Positions 1 through 11,467 of a stretch of 64,000 nt of DNA are shown here, in pieces; position 1 is the first letter of the stretch; every line of letters starts with the position of its first letter. Where the stretch lies: assembly GCA_001600635.1 (NCBI GenBank), contig BCKL01000005.1, positions 65,581 to 129,580 on the forward strand. Direction: 5' to 3'. The stretch is from Leucosporidium creatinivorum (lineage: Eukaryota; Basidiomycota; Microbotryomycetes; Leucosporidiales; Leucosporidiaceae). Below the pieces are notes generated by a model. It saw only the letters and a list, made by a program, of their open reading frames with translations, ran no database searches and was not told where the DNA came from. Made by a program: the position numbers and the translations under genes.

Positions 1-3000
1 TGGTAGCTATTTGGTGACGCTGGTGTTAGCATCCGCCGCTGAAAGGCAGAACGAGACGACTGACTGATGATCTTGGCGAACTTCTGCAGCTCGGACGTCC
101 GCGAGATGAGAAGGTCGTGCAGCGCTTGCAAGACGCGAAGCGAAGACTTGTAGCGACCTGGATCGACCTTGCGTGCGTCGAGGACGAACGCCGAAGGGTC
201 GACGAAGCCCTCCGCTGAGGTTGGGATCTCCTCTGAGGAAGGGAGGATTCCGATAGGGACCGAGACGTCGAGGACTGTGGCCAAGTGGAAAGGTCAGCTC
301 CGTCTTTTCGCGTCAAGGATAAGAGACAGAGGGCTTACCTTGGCAGAGCGTGGCGGTGAGGAAGGTGGCGAGATGGCGAACCGACTCGGTGGTAAAGTGA
401 GCCTTGACGATGAGCATGAGCAGGTCGACCACCTCGTCGAGCATGGCAGCATCGAAGTAGCCGGCGCGGAGTGTGAAGAGCAGCTTGCGAACGATGTCTG
501 CGCGGCGAGGGAGCAGTCGGTGAGTTCGGCGAACGAAAGCAGGACTGGGCTGAGCGGCACTCACGCATCTTCGACAGGCGTCGCAGGTTGAACTCGGCGT
601 GCTCGCTCCGTTGTACGAGCTCGCGTAGTCGATCAAAGTGAGCCCATTGGATCGACGACTCGGCGGCGCCCCAAAGAGCAAAGTCGAGGACGAGGAAGCG
701 GAAGGCGAGGACATTGGAGACGACCGACTGGCTCGGAGTGGTGAAGTCGAAGCCGCAGAAGGCGAGGAGAGTATCGTGGGTGGTGGCCGTGATGAGCGAG
801 GCCTTGGCCTTGAGGTGGTGAGCGAGGATTTCGTAGGCCTGTATCCGCTCTGCGAGGGTCGGGCTCGATCAGGACAGAGGTTGAGGACGGCGAGAGATCA
901 CCGACAACTCACCTGCATCCTCGCTATTCCGCCAACTCTGCCCAATTACCTCGACGAACAGCTGCACGGTCGTCTCGAGCTGCTTCTCCGACGTCGCCAG
1001 CTCGACCAGCCTCAACGCGACGGCAATGCCTCCAATCTTCCAAATCGCAACATCCAGCGACTTGGGGTTGGCGACGCACGCCTCCGCAAGCTGTCCGAGA
1101 CCATGCAGCATCGTCAAAGCCTCCTCGATCTTGCCCGGGATCGCCGAGTTGAGAATGGCCTTGCCCTTCGAGGCGGTAGCGAGGTTGAGGGCCTGCTGAG
1201 CATGCTCCGAGACGCCAGATCCGGAGAGACCGCGACCTGATCCAGCGACGAGGACGTTGAGGGCGGAGAAGGCGAAGTAGATGCGATGCTCGGGGATGAC
1301 GGCGCTGCCTTTGTCGCGGATGGCGAACACGAGGGCCGAGTTGGTAGGCGCCGAGCGAGCGGCTTTCGGTAGAGCGCGAGAGATGGAGTCGAGGCGGACG
1401 TTGAGGTCGGTGGACGAGGCGTTGGTTCTGCGAAGAGGCGAGTAAGCAAGCGCGAGAGGGCTGAAAGAGACATGGGACCGCACTGGAATTGGCCGAGTTG
1501 ATCTTGGAAGTTCCTGTTGAGGTAACGAGTCAGTCACAAGCTGCCAGGCCGATCCGCACTGACCTACCCGTTATAGCGAGGTCCGAGCGACCAGCAAACG
1601 TAGACCATCTCCTCCGGCACATCCCCATGAATGAGCCAAGTCGGTCCCAAATCCCACTTCATCCGACTCAGTCCCTTGCTTAACCGCCCTTCGGGTACAC
1701 GATCCCTCGGAGTCCCCAACCAAGCTTGCACCTCCCACTCCTTCGGCGGCGCGACGGGATAAGGCGCTTTGCCAATCTCGACGAGCTTGCCATCGACGTA
1801 AAGGTTGACGGGCGAGCCTCCGACATATCGAGGCCGTTGGTGGACGACGGCTAGGTGGTGGAACTTGCCGAGGGAGAAGGTGAACTCGGTGAAGATGATG
1901 GGTGGTTTGGCGAGGGAGGTGGAGAGCGAGAGGTGGAGTTCCGGGGTGAGGCAGAGCTCAAAGTGACATTTTCCGGTGGCGTCGCCGCAACCGAAGATGA
2001 CGAGGCGCTCGTCGCCGGGAGATGGAGGGATGTCGATGCTGAGCCAGCCGAGGTAGGCGAAGCCGTGGGTTGGTGGTGGGAAGGGGCGGCCGAGCGAGCG
2101 CATGGTCAAGCTCGAATGACCGGTGACGGAGAGGTCGAAGTGGATGAAGGAAGGGAGGCGAGACTTGCGAATGCCGCCGAGGCTGTAGGAGAGCTTAAGA
2201 TCAGCGAAGCTCAGCAAGCGAGCCAAAACAATGCGGCTCACATCATCTCCAATACCTCCTCATTCAGCTCCTCCTTGCTGCCGTCCTCCCATCCCTTGAC
2301 CGCGCTCTTGAACAGCGCCCTCGTCTCTCCCGTGCTTGCGCCCAGCTCCAACAATCGCTCGACCAGCGCGATCCAAATATCTCGCTCCTCCCCGTCGACG
2401 GCAGCCGGCATATCCTTCTCAGCTCCCCCCTCCACCGATTCTGCCCGCCGTGGAAACATCCGCTCGAGACCGATGCCCACCACTCCCGCCTCGCTCAGCG
2501 CGATCTGCGAGCGCCGAGTGCTCATCGCCAACTGCTTGAGCGCGCAGAGGACAATCGTAGACAGATCCTCTTGCTTCTCTGATCCTTCATCGATGGTGGA
2601 GACGATCTGCGCCTGCAAAGCGAGCATGAGAGGGACAATTTCGGCGAACTCGGCTGCCTCGCCGCCGAGGTCTTGGATCGAGTCGGCGCGTCGGAGGAGG
2701 AGGAGGGAGATTTGTTTGGTGCGAGAAGGTGGTGGAGGGGAGGATGTGGAGGCGTCGGCCGAGGAAGGGTGGTCTTTGGCGGCCGCTTGATCGAGGGCGT
2801 GCAGTTGATGGCGAAGGAAGGTGAAGAGAGGGGTCGAGGAGAAGTCGTTGGTGAGGAAGGAGTAGAGTATCGACAGTAGCTTCTCGGCTGCTGATCCGGG
2901 TGCAGGCGGCTCGACCGCCTCGCCCGAGCTGGCTTCCTCCGGCGCCTCCTCGAACTTGTCACTTCCTCCATCCTCCTGCTCCGCCTCAGTCGGCGGATGA

Positions 3001-3625
3001 TCCACCATCAGCCCACTAAGCTTGATCGCTTCTCCGATAGCCTCGTAGCCGACCGTCTCTGCAAACGCCGCGCGATTGACGTCGTGGCCGTCGAAGGCAA
3101 GGGCGAGGACAGCAAAGACGAGCTTGCAGAGCTCGAATCGAAGGGTGGCGCTGGAGGAGGGGAGCTCTGCGCTGATCTCGAGGCTGGCGAGGACCGAAAC
3201 GGCATTGAGGAAACCGCCGTGCTCTCGGAAGGTGTTCTTCGTGTCGGGCTGCGATACGCCGAATAGGGTCAGCGAGCGGCTGAAGAGGGAGGTGATGATG
3301 ATCTCACTTGGTCGGTCATGACATGTTGGATCTTGGCCAGCAACCCTAGCCGCTGCTCGAGATCCTCCCGCTTGACACCCTGCAGCGCTTCGAGCGAATG
3401 GATGAGATCGTGGTTGGCGATAGTGAGGGGGTCGATCTGAGGGACCGGTGGGATATCGACGATGGCGGTGGAAAGGGCATCGTCCAAGGCCGAAGATGCG
3501 AACGAGTGGGAGCGACTGCGAGATGAGCTCGGCGAAGAGGAAGGGTCGTCGCTTGTGGTGGGCGCCGAGGGCGACGGGCGGAGGAGGTTGGCTAGCGAAG
3601 CGGCCGAGGGCAGTCGTCGGAGCAT
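1..3625 (-). CDS. BEACH/neurobeachin-family protein, N-terminal part (gene runs off the left edge)
   Basis: Multi-exon minus-strand gene; its 3' part lies beyond base 1. Exons as read: 3625-3308, 3248-2242, 2182-1568, 1513-1484, 1427-913, 849-565, 497-339 and 274 to about 1. All but the last have GT donors, AG acceptors and matching phase. Exon 3 encodes a concanavalin A-like fold region (about 200 residues) ending LIHGDVPEEMVYVCWSLG then PRYNG, joined by splicing to NFQDQLGQFQ. That junction is the hallmark of the ConA-like/armadillo part that precedes PH-BEACH-WD40 in the large vesicle-trafficking scaffolds Bph1, LvsA and neurobeachin. The rest is leucine-rich helical repeat, as expected. 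The BEACH and WD40 domains should lie left of the window. The ATG at 3625 begins a Ser-rich leader (MLRRLPSAASLANLLRP); a further upstream start is not excluded. Family known; exact orthology inferred. Confidence 0.85.
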
Positions 3626-4393
3626 ATTGAATGTCTGCAGGGTGATATTGGGTCAGTCCTGTATCTCTTCAGCCCTCGAGGCTGCCGTTCGTCTGCGAGC
3701 CCAACGTCCTCCTGCTCGCCAGCCCCTTCGTCTCAAAGTTGCATGCAAAGGCTGCAGGAGCACCACCTTGTAGCGCTTGAGCTTTCCGACACTCCGCAAA
3801 CCTCTGTGCTGCTGTTGAAGCCTCCCAGAGCCCCGCGAACGAGCTCGCCGTTCCCCTCCACGCACACGACCTCCAAGTGCTGAGAGACTGCTGTAGCAGA
3901 ACTGTAGGGCTACTGCAGGCTCACCGGGTACTAGACCAAGCTCTTCTTGTAATGTAGCACGCCCAGCTCCTTCCAGCGAGCTTTCAACGAGTCGATCTGC
4001 TCGGCTGTCCTCAATCAACAAGCTGTGTGTGGGGTGTAGCGCTGTTGGAGCTGCAGAGGAGCTGTAGGCCAGCAGCGAACGCGTCCTGCTTTGTACTCGA
4101 ATTTGTTGAAGTAGCTGAAACGAGGTATAGGTAAGAGAACAAGCCAGCGCCGAGCGACTCCTGGTCCTCCTGCGCTTTCGGTTCGAAATGGCTGCTGCCG
4201 TCGCTGGTCTGCTACAGCTCGATTTGACTCTGCAGTGAGCTTCAAGCTCTTCTGCATGCTCCTACCTGACTACATTACGCGGTGCAGAAACGGCCCCTCT
4301 CGCCCCGCTCGCCGTCACGGTGTCCTCGGAGGACGATTTCTTGTCGCTGCAGCTCTTTCTCCTTCTTCTGCCTGCCCGCAAACATCGCTCAGA
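3626..4393. other. intergenic, no supported gene
   Basis: This is the divergent spacer between the BEACH-type gene (minus) and the Ser-rich gene (plus). Short open frames on both strands are arginine- or serine-rich with no intron logic or recognisable motif. I see only probable 5' leader and promoter DNA. Confidence 0.5.
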
Positions 4394-5170
4394 ATGAACT
4401 TCTTCCACCACCGCAACAACTCGGCGGGGTCAGTCTCTTCTGCGTCAGGCTCAGGCTCGGACTCGGACTCGTCGAGCTCGCCTCAGCGCAGAGTGAGGAC
4501 CTTCAAAGAGAGGCCGCATCACGTTCGGAGGAAACAGCATAACAAGCATCATGCGGATGGAAGGGCGAAGCTGGCAGCTGCTTACAGCGATTCGGACTCC
4601 TCCAACTCGGGCTCGGACAGCGATGCCGGTGCTGCTGTGAGTTGTTGAGGCTGTTCAGTAGTCCTTGCTGCCGTCAGATTCGGAGCTGATACACTGTACT
4701 GCAGTCCTCCTCGAGATCCGTCATCCCCTGCGGCAACTCCGTCGCCCCCTACTCCTCTGCGCCGAGCGCCGAAGCTGCCCCCGAAGCCGTCCCTGACATG
4801 AGGAACTCTCGACCAAGTATGTGTTCTTTGCTGCTCATTCGCATATCCCTCCTTTCGACTGACTCTTACAACGTTTCCTACCCTGCTCGCTCCCGCAGAC
4901 ACCGTCACCGTTTTCCGCTCTCCTTCCTCGTCAAGCGATCCCCTCCTCTCTCTCACCACCTCCATGCCCGCCATGGGCACCAGCTCTTTCCCGTCCCGTC
5001 CTTCCTCCACCTCCGATCTCGACTCCTCGAGCTCAGGCAATACTACTCGTCCTGGCCCGAACGGCGGAGGCGCCGACCCCTCGGTTCCGGAGCCCTTCGC
5101 CAATCTCTCGGATTCGGAGGATGATGCGAGGGCGGCGAGGGCGGAGCAGAGGAGGAGCAGTATTGGGTGA
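4394..5170 (+). CDS. Ser-rich low-complexity protein, unknown function
   Basis: Three exons, 4394-4636, 4705-4816 and 4899-5170, with GTGAGT and GTATGT donors and GCAG acceptors in matching phase, giving 208 residues. The start MNFFHHRNNSAGS follows a short leader. The protein has Ser/Asp runs (SGSDSDSSSS and SDSDSSNSGSDSDAG), a basic histidine patch (HHVRRKQHNKHH), and an acidic-then-basic tail (NLSDSEDDARAARAEQRR). It looks disordered and phosphorylatable. There is no transmembrane segment, signal peptide or known domain. Function not recognised. Confidence 0.65.
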
Positions 5171-5294
5171 ATCGGAGGATGGGGTGGAAGAGGTATTTGT
5201 GAAGGACTGCTGGGTGGAGGAGGGCGGAGGACTCGGAGGAGCGGCAAAGGGGCTCGGATTTGGCGAAAGTTGCTCGGTTAAATACTCTGTAACC

Positions 5295-5965
5295 TCAGCT
5301 GGCATTACCACCGATGTCCATAGCCTGCTTAACCCCCTGCGTCTGCCCACTCGAAGCTCTCCTACCAGCTACAGGCCTCTCCAACCAGTGGACGATCCAC
5401 CTCACTCGGTCGGCTTTCGTGTTTCTCGTCATTTCATGCGGCTTGCTCAGTAGCTTGTCCGAGTAGGCGAACTTTGCATCTTGCAGGGGCTGGTCGACTT
5501 GTATGCCCATCACTTGAGCTTTGTTGTCCATGTTAGAGACGCTGCGACAGAAAAGGATCAGCCGTCGTCTCCGAGTCGGTCGGAGTGTGAGAGAGAAGAA
5601 ACGTACAGATGAGCATTCTCGGGCCGAAGCATATGATTCGCTACATCTGCCGACCATTCCTCTACTCCCATCTCCCTCGTTTCCTTGCGCCTCTCCTCGA
5701 GCGTTAGGTTCGGAGAGCTGTAAGGGCGGATAGGGCGGTGTAGGCTTTCGTAGAAGGCTGCTTCGTGATCTTGGTCGATGGTGGCAGCAGGGCAAGATGC
5801 GCTTTATCTGCCTGCTAAGTTGGTGGACGTGCCGGCTCGGACTGCAGCAGCGTTGGAAGAAGGCGAAAGCGAGGGCGAAGCGTCGACGACGGCGGGCGGC
5901 GAAAGCTGGAAGTCTGAACGGCGAAACCGGCCTCCGTGACCTGCGAACGGATCACTGTCACTCAT
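5295..5965 (-). CDS. uncharacterised protein, gene model incomplete
   Basis: Two blocks read convincingly. One encodes DHEAAFYESLHRPIRPYSSP followed by NLTLEERRKETREMGVEEW and runs to a GTACGT donor near 5607. It splices to a last exon starting VSNMDNKAQVMGIQVDQPLQ and ending in MDIGGNAS plus stop at 5295. An upstream block beginning MSDSDPFAGHGGRFRR (ATG at 5965) is the likely N-terminus, but I could not find a clean splice joining it to the second block. A more upstream ATG at 6073 is possible. No family recognised; soluble and charged, with no membrane segment. Confidence 0.5.
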
Positions 5966-6326
5966 GTTGAGCCGTGGTGCGGAACTGGGCGAGGAGGAGG
6001 TAACGAAGAGGGCGAAGGCAGCGAGGTTCAGCTTGGGCTCCGAGTCCCCACCTTCCCCCACCCTTGAAGCCATCCGAAGTAAGCAGACGTCGAGCGAGAG
6101 GCGCGCGATGGTGGCAGTGAGATGTCGCTAGAGGTAGGCGTCGGGGATGAAAGCTCGAGGCTTGCTTCGCCGAGCTGACAACGGCAGCTTCAGCGAGGAG
6201 CGGAAGAAGAGGCAGTTTTACATGGTCACAGACACGGTAGCTGTAGAGAGGTACGTCAACGATGTACTTTGAGAGCGAGAATCGAAGGGTGAAGCTCACC
6301 TTAGTACATCGGGCCCTGCTCGGCGC

Positions 6327-6943
6327 TCATGGTTCCTCCTTCTCGGCCTCGGTCGACTTGTCCTCCGCTGCCAGCGCGGTCTTCTCGCCCGCCTCATCAT
6401 CTCCAGCAATCTCGTCCTCCTCTCCCTCTTGTTCTTCTTCCTCACCATCGCCTGCATCCTCCAACCCCAGCGCTCCCAGCATCCCATCCAAGCTCCGCAA
6501 CAGCCCGTCCAACCGCTCCTCCAGTCCACCGGCCGCCATATCCGCTTCCTCCATCTTGGCCAACAGCGCCTTCACTGCTTCCTCATCCAGATCCTCGGGA
6601 TTCTCGGCGAGGTTGACGAGCGAGTTGGGGTCCGTGGGCGATAGCGACGCCGAGAGGGAGGCGAAGAGCGGGGCTAAGGGTGAATCGGATGGTAGGGTGT
6701 TGGGCGTTGGTGCTGCTGCTGTAGGAGAGGTTGATGAGGTCGTAGAAGCTGGCAGCGAGTTGAGGAAGTCGAGGTCCGAGAGCGACGACACTGCCGAGAG
6801 ATCACCGAGCGTGAGCTGTAATGGTCAAATAGAAATGTAAAAGTGTAATTACTCACTTTCGAGTTGTAGTAGCCGATTCGATCGATGAGGCGGGAGACAA
6901 CCAAGTTAACAAGCGCGACGCGACTCTGTCTCCCTCCCGCCAT
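6327..6943 (-). CDS. small acidic protein, unknown function
   Basis: Two exons, 6943-6857 and 6815-6327, joined in phase 0 (donor GTGAGT, acceptor TTACAG), giving 191 residues. The short first exon MAGGRQSRVALVNLVVSRL continues IDRIGYYNSK; exon 2 opens LTLGDLSAVSSLSDLDFL. The middle is Ser/Pro/Thr-rich. Residues around 95-150 form Leu-rich helices (LDEEAVKALLAKMEEADMAA, LDGLLRSLDGMLGALG) and the C-terminus is almost all Glu/Asp. No domain recognised. It is head-to-head with MAU2: the two start codons are only 42 bp apart. Confidence 0.65.
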
Positions 6944-6985
6944 TCGCTCGGCGATAGCTCGGCCGCCCGTTTCTGGTGCAGCAAG
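6944..6985. promoter_or_regulatory. very short divergent promoter region
   Basis: Only 42 bp separate the ATG of the small acidic protein (minus) from the ATG of MAU2 (plus), if both starts are right. Their leaders would have to overlap or begin inside the neighbouring gene, so shared control is likely. An alternative minus-strand ATG at 7000 would make the coding regions overlap. Confidence 0.4.
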
Positions 6986-9900
6986 ATGGCTTCGAATCAC
7001 CTACAGGATCCTCCAGCTACTGCCAGCAAGCCTACCCACACTCCCCCTTCTTCCCTCGAACAATCGCCCACCAAACGCGCTCGTCTCGACTCTGGAGCAG
7101 CTCTCGGCGTTCCCCAGGCGCAGGAGGGCTACCAGGCTACAGCTTTCCAACAGCCTCAACTACGGCCCCTACCGCTCCCTCTCTTACTCCTCACTCTCGC
7201 CCATTCCCTACACGCCTCCGCGCTCTCTCTCCACCCCGTCCTCGCGCGCCGGCCCGCCTCGGCCAACTCGCTACAGCGGTACGCTACAGCCTGGTCCTCC
7301 TACACCCGTCTGATCGCCGGCGCTGTAGCCCTGCTCAGGAAATGTGTCGAGGTGGCCAAAGAGGGCGGCGAAGGCAGCGGGAGCGGCAGGATTGAAGTGA
7401 GGGCCAGGGCTCTGTTGGCGGAGGTGGCGTTGGGCATGGGAGGACAAGGGATGGTCAATGAGGTGGAAAAGACGTTGAGCAAGGCGGTGAGTTCTGGTGT
7501 CGCGTTTGGAGAGCTGCTCGGCGCTGTCTCGGCGAAGGCCCGAAGTCGGCTTGGAAGGGTGAGGCTGACTCCCTTCTTTCTCATACTATTCACTCCTACC
7601 ATACCACAGATTGTCGCAGCCGAGAAGGTGTGTGCCCTCTCCTCTCCCGCCCGCAGCCAACTCGCTAACCTCCCACCTCGGCCCCTCGCAGCACCCCTCT
7701 TTTGCCCTCCTCAAACCCTATCTCACCCTCCTCTCCACCCGCGCGACCCTCACCTCTTCCTTCCCCTCCTCCACCTCCCTCAAATACGCCCGCACCACCC
7801 TCCGCCGTCTCCTTTCTACTCCCGCCTTCTCGGCGTCGACCTCCTCGCCCGGCGCCGACCTTCCCAACCCAGCTTGGACCTACACTCTCCATCTCACGCT
7901 CGCTGTGCTCCCTTCTACGCCTTATGCCGAAGTTCTGGCGAGTTGGAGGGAAGTGGAGAGGATAGCCAAGGGAAGAGGAGACGAGGGGATGAGGTTGGTC
8001 GCGCTGCTGGGGCAGGCGAGGATCGCCTTGAGCGAGGGCGAGTGGAGGGTCGTCGAGAGCTGTTTGGGCGAGTTGAGCAGGGGAATGGGATGGATCGAGG
8101 AGGGCACGGAAGCCGCCGCCGATCCTGCACCACCATCACCACCACCACCAGCGGCGCCGAATCCCGAACCTCTCCCCGCACCACTCCAAATCCAATTGCT
8201 CCTCATCTACGCACTCTTTCATGCGCATATGGGCGACGTCAAGAAGGCGAAGGAGAAGCTCAAGAGGGCGCATGGGCTTTTGGATGCGGATGCTGGAGCG
8301 GCGGCGGGCAAGAAGGAGGGAACGAAGGAGGAGTTGACGAAGGAGGAGAAGGAGGAGCTGGAGATGAGGAAGAGGGGCGAGAAGGAGGGGTGGTGTGTGG
8401 TGAGTCTCGGTTTGCTGGCTTTACGAGAAACAGGTTCCGTCGTCCTCGACGTACGGGCAGCGCAGGGCCGCTCGGCTCCACCGCTCCAGGACTTGGCTTG
8501 CTGACGTTTGGCTCTTCCCGCTATTGCTACAGATCCGAATCCACCCTCCACGCTCCAGCAACCCCAACATCCCCTCATCCACCTCCTCAAACCTCTCGAG
8601 CAACACTCCTCCCCTCCCCACTCCCAGCACCGTCACGCTCCGCATCCCTTCCCGCGCCATCGTGTACAACTTTGCTTTCCTCGCCAGTGTCGTGCGTAGT
8701 GCTCGCTTCCACGGCATGTTTAACTGGTGGGCTGACCCGACTTGACCCCACAGGCCGTCCACCGCGACCCCTTTGGCTCGAGGCCGAGAAGTACGCTCTT
8801 CGCCAACGAGGGCTTGAAGATGCTCGATGGGAAGCTGGTCGGAATCGAGCGTATGTCTTTCTTGTTTTCCTTGCTCGTTCCGTGTCTCCTTTCGCTCCGA
8901 AGCTGATTCGACCACCGTGCACCTCGCCCCTCGCAGACCTCCCTCCCGCGACCGCCCCTTCCTCCCTCTCCACCACCCTCCGCTCCCTCGCTCGCCTCAA
9001 GATCCACCTCCTCCTGTTCACCGCCGAACTGTCCATCATGCGTTCGAGCTGGGACAAAGCCGAGGAGCAGCTCGGCCTGGCCGTCGCTACGGCGAGGGCT
9101 TACTCTCGCTCCAGCCCTTCGGAGTCGACCGAGGGAGCAGCAGGGGAGGGTGAGGACCTGTGGGAAATCTTCAAAAGTCGAATCACACTCAACTGGGGGT
9201 TGTTGGCGCAGGCGAGGGGAGAGGACGAGATGGCGGAGGAGTGCTTCGAGACGGTGCTGATGGAGGAGCCTGCTGCCTCGGAGGTCGGAGGGGCGCCGAG
9301 GATGCAGAGGAAGAAGAGCACCGGCGGCTCGACGCAGGAGAAGGACAAGGAGGAGCCCGGCGAGGAGAAGACCAACCTCGTCGCTCTCGCCAAGGTCTCG
9401 CTTCTCATCCTCAAGATCGGACAAGGGACTCGCGTCCGACTCTCCACCTCCTCTTCCACCTCGGCACCCTCCTCATCCTCGTCTGCGCCCTCGTCTTCCT
9501 CCTCCACCGACGCCCGCCTTACCACCCTCTCCCGCTCCCTCGTCGCCCTCACCACCAACAGTCCGACCTCCCCTCCATCCCTCAAGCTCATCACCGAGTT
9601 CATCTCGGCTCTCACGAAGGGTGAAATTACCAAAGCCAAGCAGCACCTCTCGGCCGCCCTCGCCCTTGCCAACTCGACTGGTCAAAACCATGCAAAGGCC
9701 TTGCTACTGGGACTGCTCGGGAATCTGTTCATCTGGACGAGGAATGATCAGGTGCGTTTGGCCGTTCTTCGCTGTCGTGGAGACGCTCCCCTCGCCATCT
9801 TCGCCGGCTGAACCTCGACCAAACTCGTCGCTCACCTCTTCTCTGCCACTCTCCCGCGCACAAAACAGGCTCAAAAGATGCTCATGGCTTCCCTGCACAT

Positions 9901-10306
9901 CGCTCGCGGAATGGGCGCACGTCCCGATGCTCGCACACCGCAGCAGCAGGACCAGGACAAGAGGCTCGGCAAGTCGGGCGAGCATGAGGTGGGGAATGCG
10001 AGGTTGGGGCTTTGGGTCGGTGAGAGGCTGGGAGGTGAGTCTCCACTCGCTCGGGGTTCTCGAAGACGAAGACGGAGGTGGCGAGTGAGCGCCGAGCCCA
10101 GCTGATCTTTCCCTCCCTGTCCTTCTCACCCTCTTCTCCGGCTCCCTTCGCCCTCTACCATCTCCACCACTGCCTACCGCCAATCAGAAGCCTACAAGCG
10201 CGAAGAACCTGCCAAAGCCCTCAAGCAAGAATCGCTCAACGAGGCGCATCGCCAGGTGTTGGACAAGGAGGTCAAGGGTGGAGCTGCTGGCTCCCGAGGG
10301 GTCTGA
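6986..10306 (+). CDS. MAU2: cohesin loading factor MAU2/Scc4
   Basis: Eight exons: 6986-7486, 7610-7627, 7692-8399, 8533-8691, 8754-8850, 8937-9751, 9869-10034 and 10188-10306. All have GT-AG borders and consistent phase. The protein is a chain of TPR-like helical repeats. Diagnostic C-terminal blocks are HAKALLLGLLGNLFIWTRND, then AQKMLMASLHIARGMGA, GNARLGLWVGERLG and EAYKREE, which match the cohesin-loading-factor family (Scc4/MAU2). With its partner Scc2/NIPBL it loads cohesin onto chromatin in the nucleus. The N-terminus has an NLS-like SPTKRARLD at about residue 27. Two Ser-rich or charged loops (after exon 3 and around SSSTSAPSSSSSAPSSSSS) are extra relative to the core fold. Confidence 0.88.
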
Positions 10307-10484
10307 GGATGAGGAGAGTGGACGGAGGGCTTGCTGCTTGTGAAACGCAGAAGATGATGGGTTGCTTCGTATTCGAGGGTGTGCGCGTGCTCAGATTTGG
10401 GGGTTGCGGAGCGTCGACGACTGTGAGCTCGCTTCGAGGTGGCTTTGCTTCTCGCCTCGTCCTTGGAATGAACTGCGCCCTAGG

Positions 10485-11084
10485 ATGGAGGACTCCAGCT
10501 GCCCACCTACAGCGAGCGATAAAGTTGCACCTGCCTCTGCGCCTTCAAAGCTCACCTTCGACGAGCGCCTTCGCGCGCGTGATCAACCTGGACCTGCCCA
10601 TCCTATCAACTACCTTCCTCCTGGTACGATGCCCGATCCACCAAGCCCAGATATAACATCCTATCGCCGTGCGCGCAAGCCCTCCTCGAAATACAGAAAG
10701 CTCCGAGACCAGCTCCGGCTCGAACGCTCCTCCCCCGAGCAGCTGCAGCGTATCAGGGAGCCAAAGGTCCGCGTTTGGTCGAAAGAGCTTGTATATTGGT
10801 TTGACAAGCACCCTACGGAGTGAGGTCGTCCTCTCGTTGCGCTGTTGCTGAGGAAGCCATCGCCGAAGCTGCACTGACCCTCCCTCGCCGTACACAGACT
10901 GTTGGAGCTGGAACTCAGATCTCAACGCGTCGGTGTTTCTATAGCAGAGATCACTCGGGATGCTGCAGGATCCTACTTTGACTACTTTTGGTACCCGAGC
11001 TGCAGAGACAAGGAGGCAAGGCGGATCGGTTGGCTGGTGACTAAGTCGCTGAGGGGCATGGACGGGGAGAAGGGCAAGAGATGA
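10485..11084 (+). CDS. small uncharacterised protein
   Basis: Two exons, split at the GTGAGG donor after HPT and the CACAG acceptor before a leucine-rich exon. The reading is MEDSSCPPTASDKV through WSKELVYWFDKHPTE, continuing LLELELRSQRVGVSIAEITR to a TGA at 11084; about 180 residues. The first half is basic and Pro-rich; the second half has alternating Leu/Glu helix and an FDYFWYPS aromatic patch. No family recognised. It follows MAU2 in the same direction with 178 bp between them. Confidence 0.55.
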
Positions 11085-11467
11085 AAGAGCATACAGCAGG
11101 TGCTAGAGGCGAGTCAGCCAGAGTCTAAAGTCACCTAACAGAAGCGTGGAAATTTAGTAGGAGAGAGCGCCAGCAAAGCCAGCGCCGAAGTGCAAGGAGC
11201 ATCGCCGAGATGGCGTTTTCCTCCACTTTGAAGATGATTAGAGGCGTTTTACGGGCGCTACGCTCGTGTCAAAACGCTTTGCGCTGGTACTGAGCCCAGC
11301 GACGTGCGAGAAAGACGCAACCTTGCCGATATGCTCCATGATGTGGGGCGAGCATTCGGAGCTCAAATCGGCAGCCGCGTTCTTTCACTGATCCAATTGC
11401 CTCATCCAAAGTAGCATTACGGTCACTGAAGACTCTTACTACCCTTCTTACTCCCCAACAAGCTACA
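11085..11467. other. intergenic, nothing recognised
   Basis: This is the spacer between the convergent ends of the small plus-strand gene and copy A of the unknown family. It contains no open frame with splice logic and no repeat I could identify. Confidence 0.5.

Noticed and set aside
1855-2790. 311-codon plus-strand frame
   Set aside because: It is antisense to BEACH-type exons 2 and 3, whose translation has clear family motifs; the plus frame is Glu/Gly-rich shadow text.
4582-5247. 221-codon minus-strand frame
   Set aside because: Antisense to the three-exon Ser-rich gene and spans its introns; no motif.
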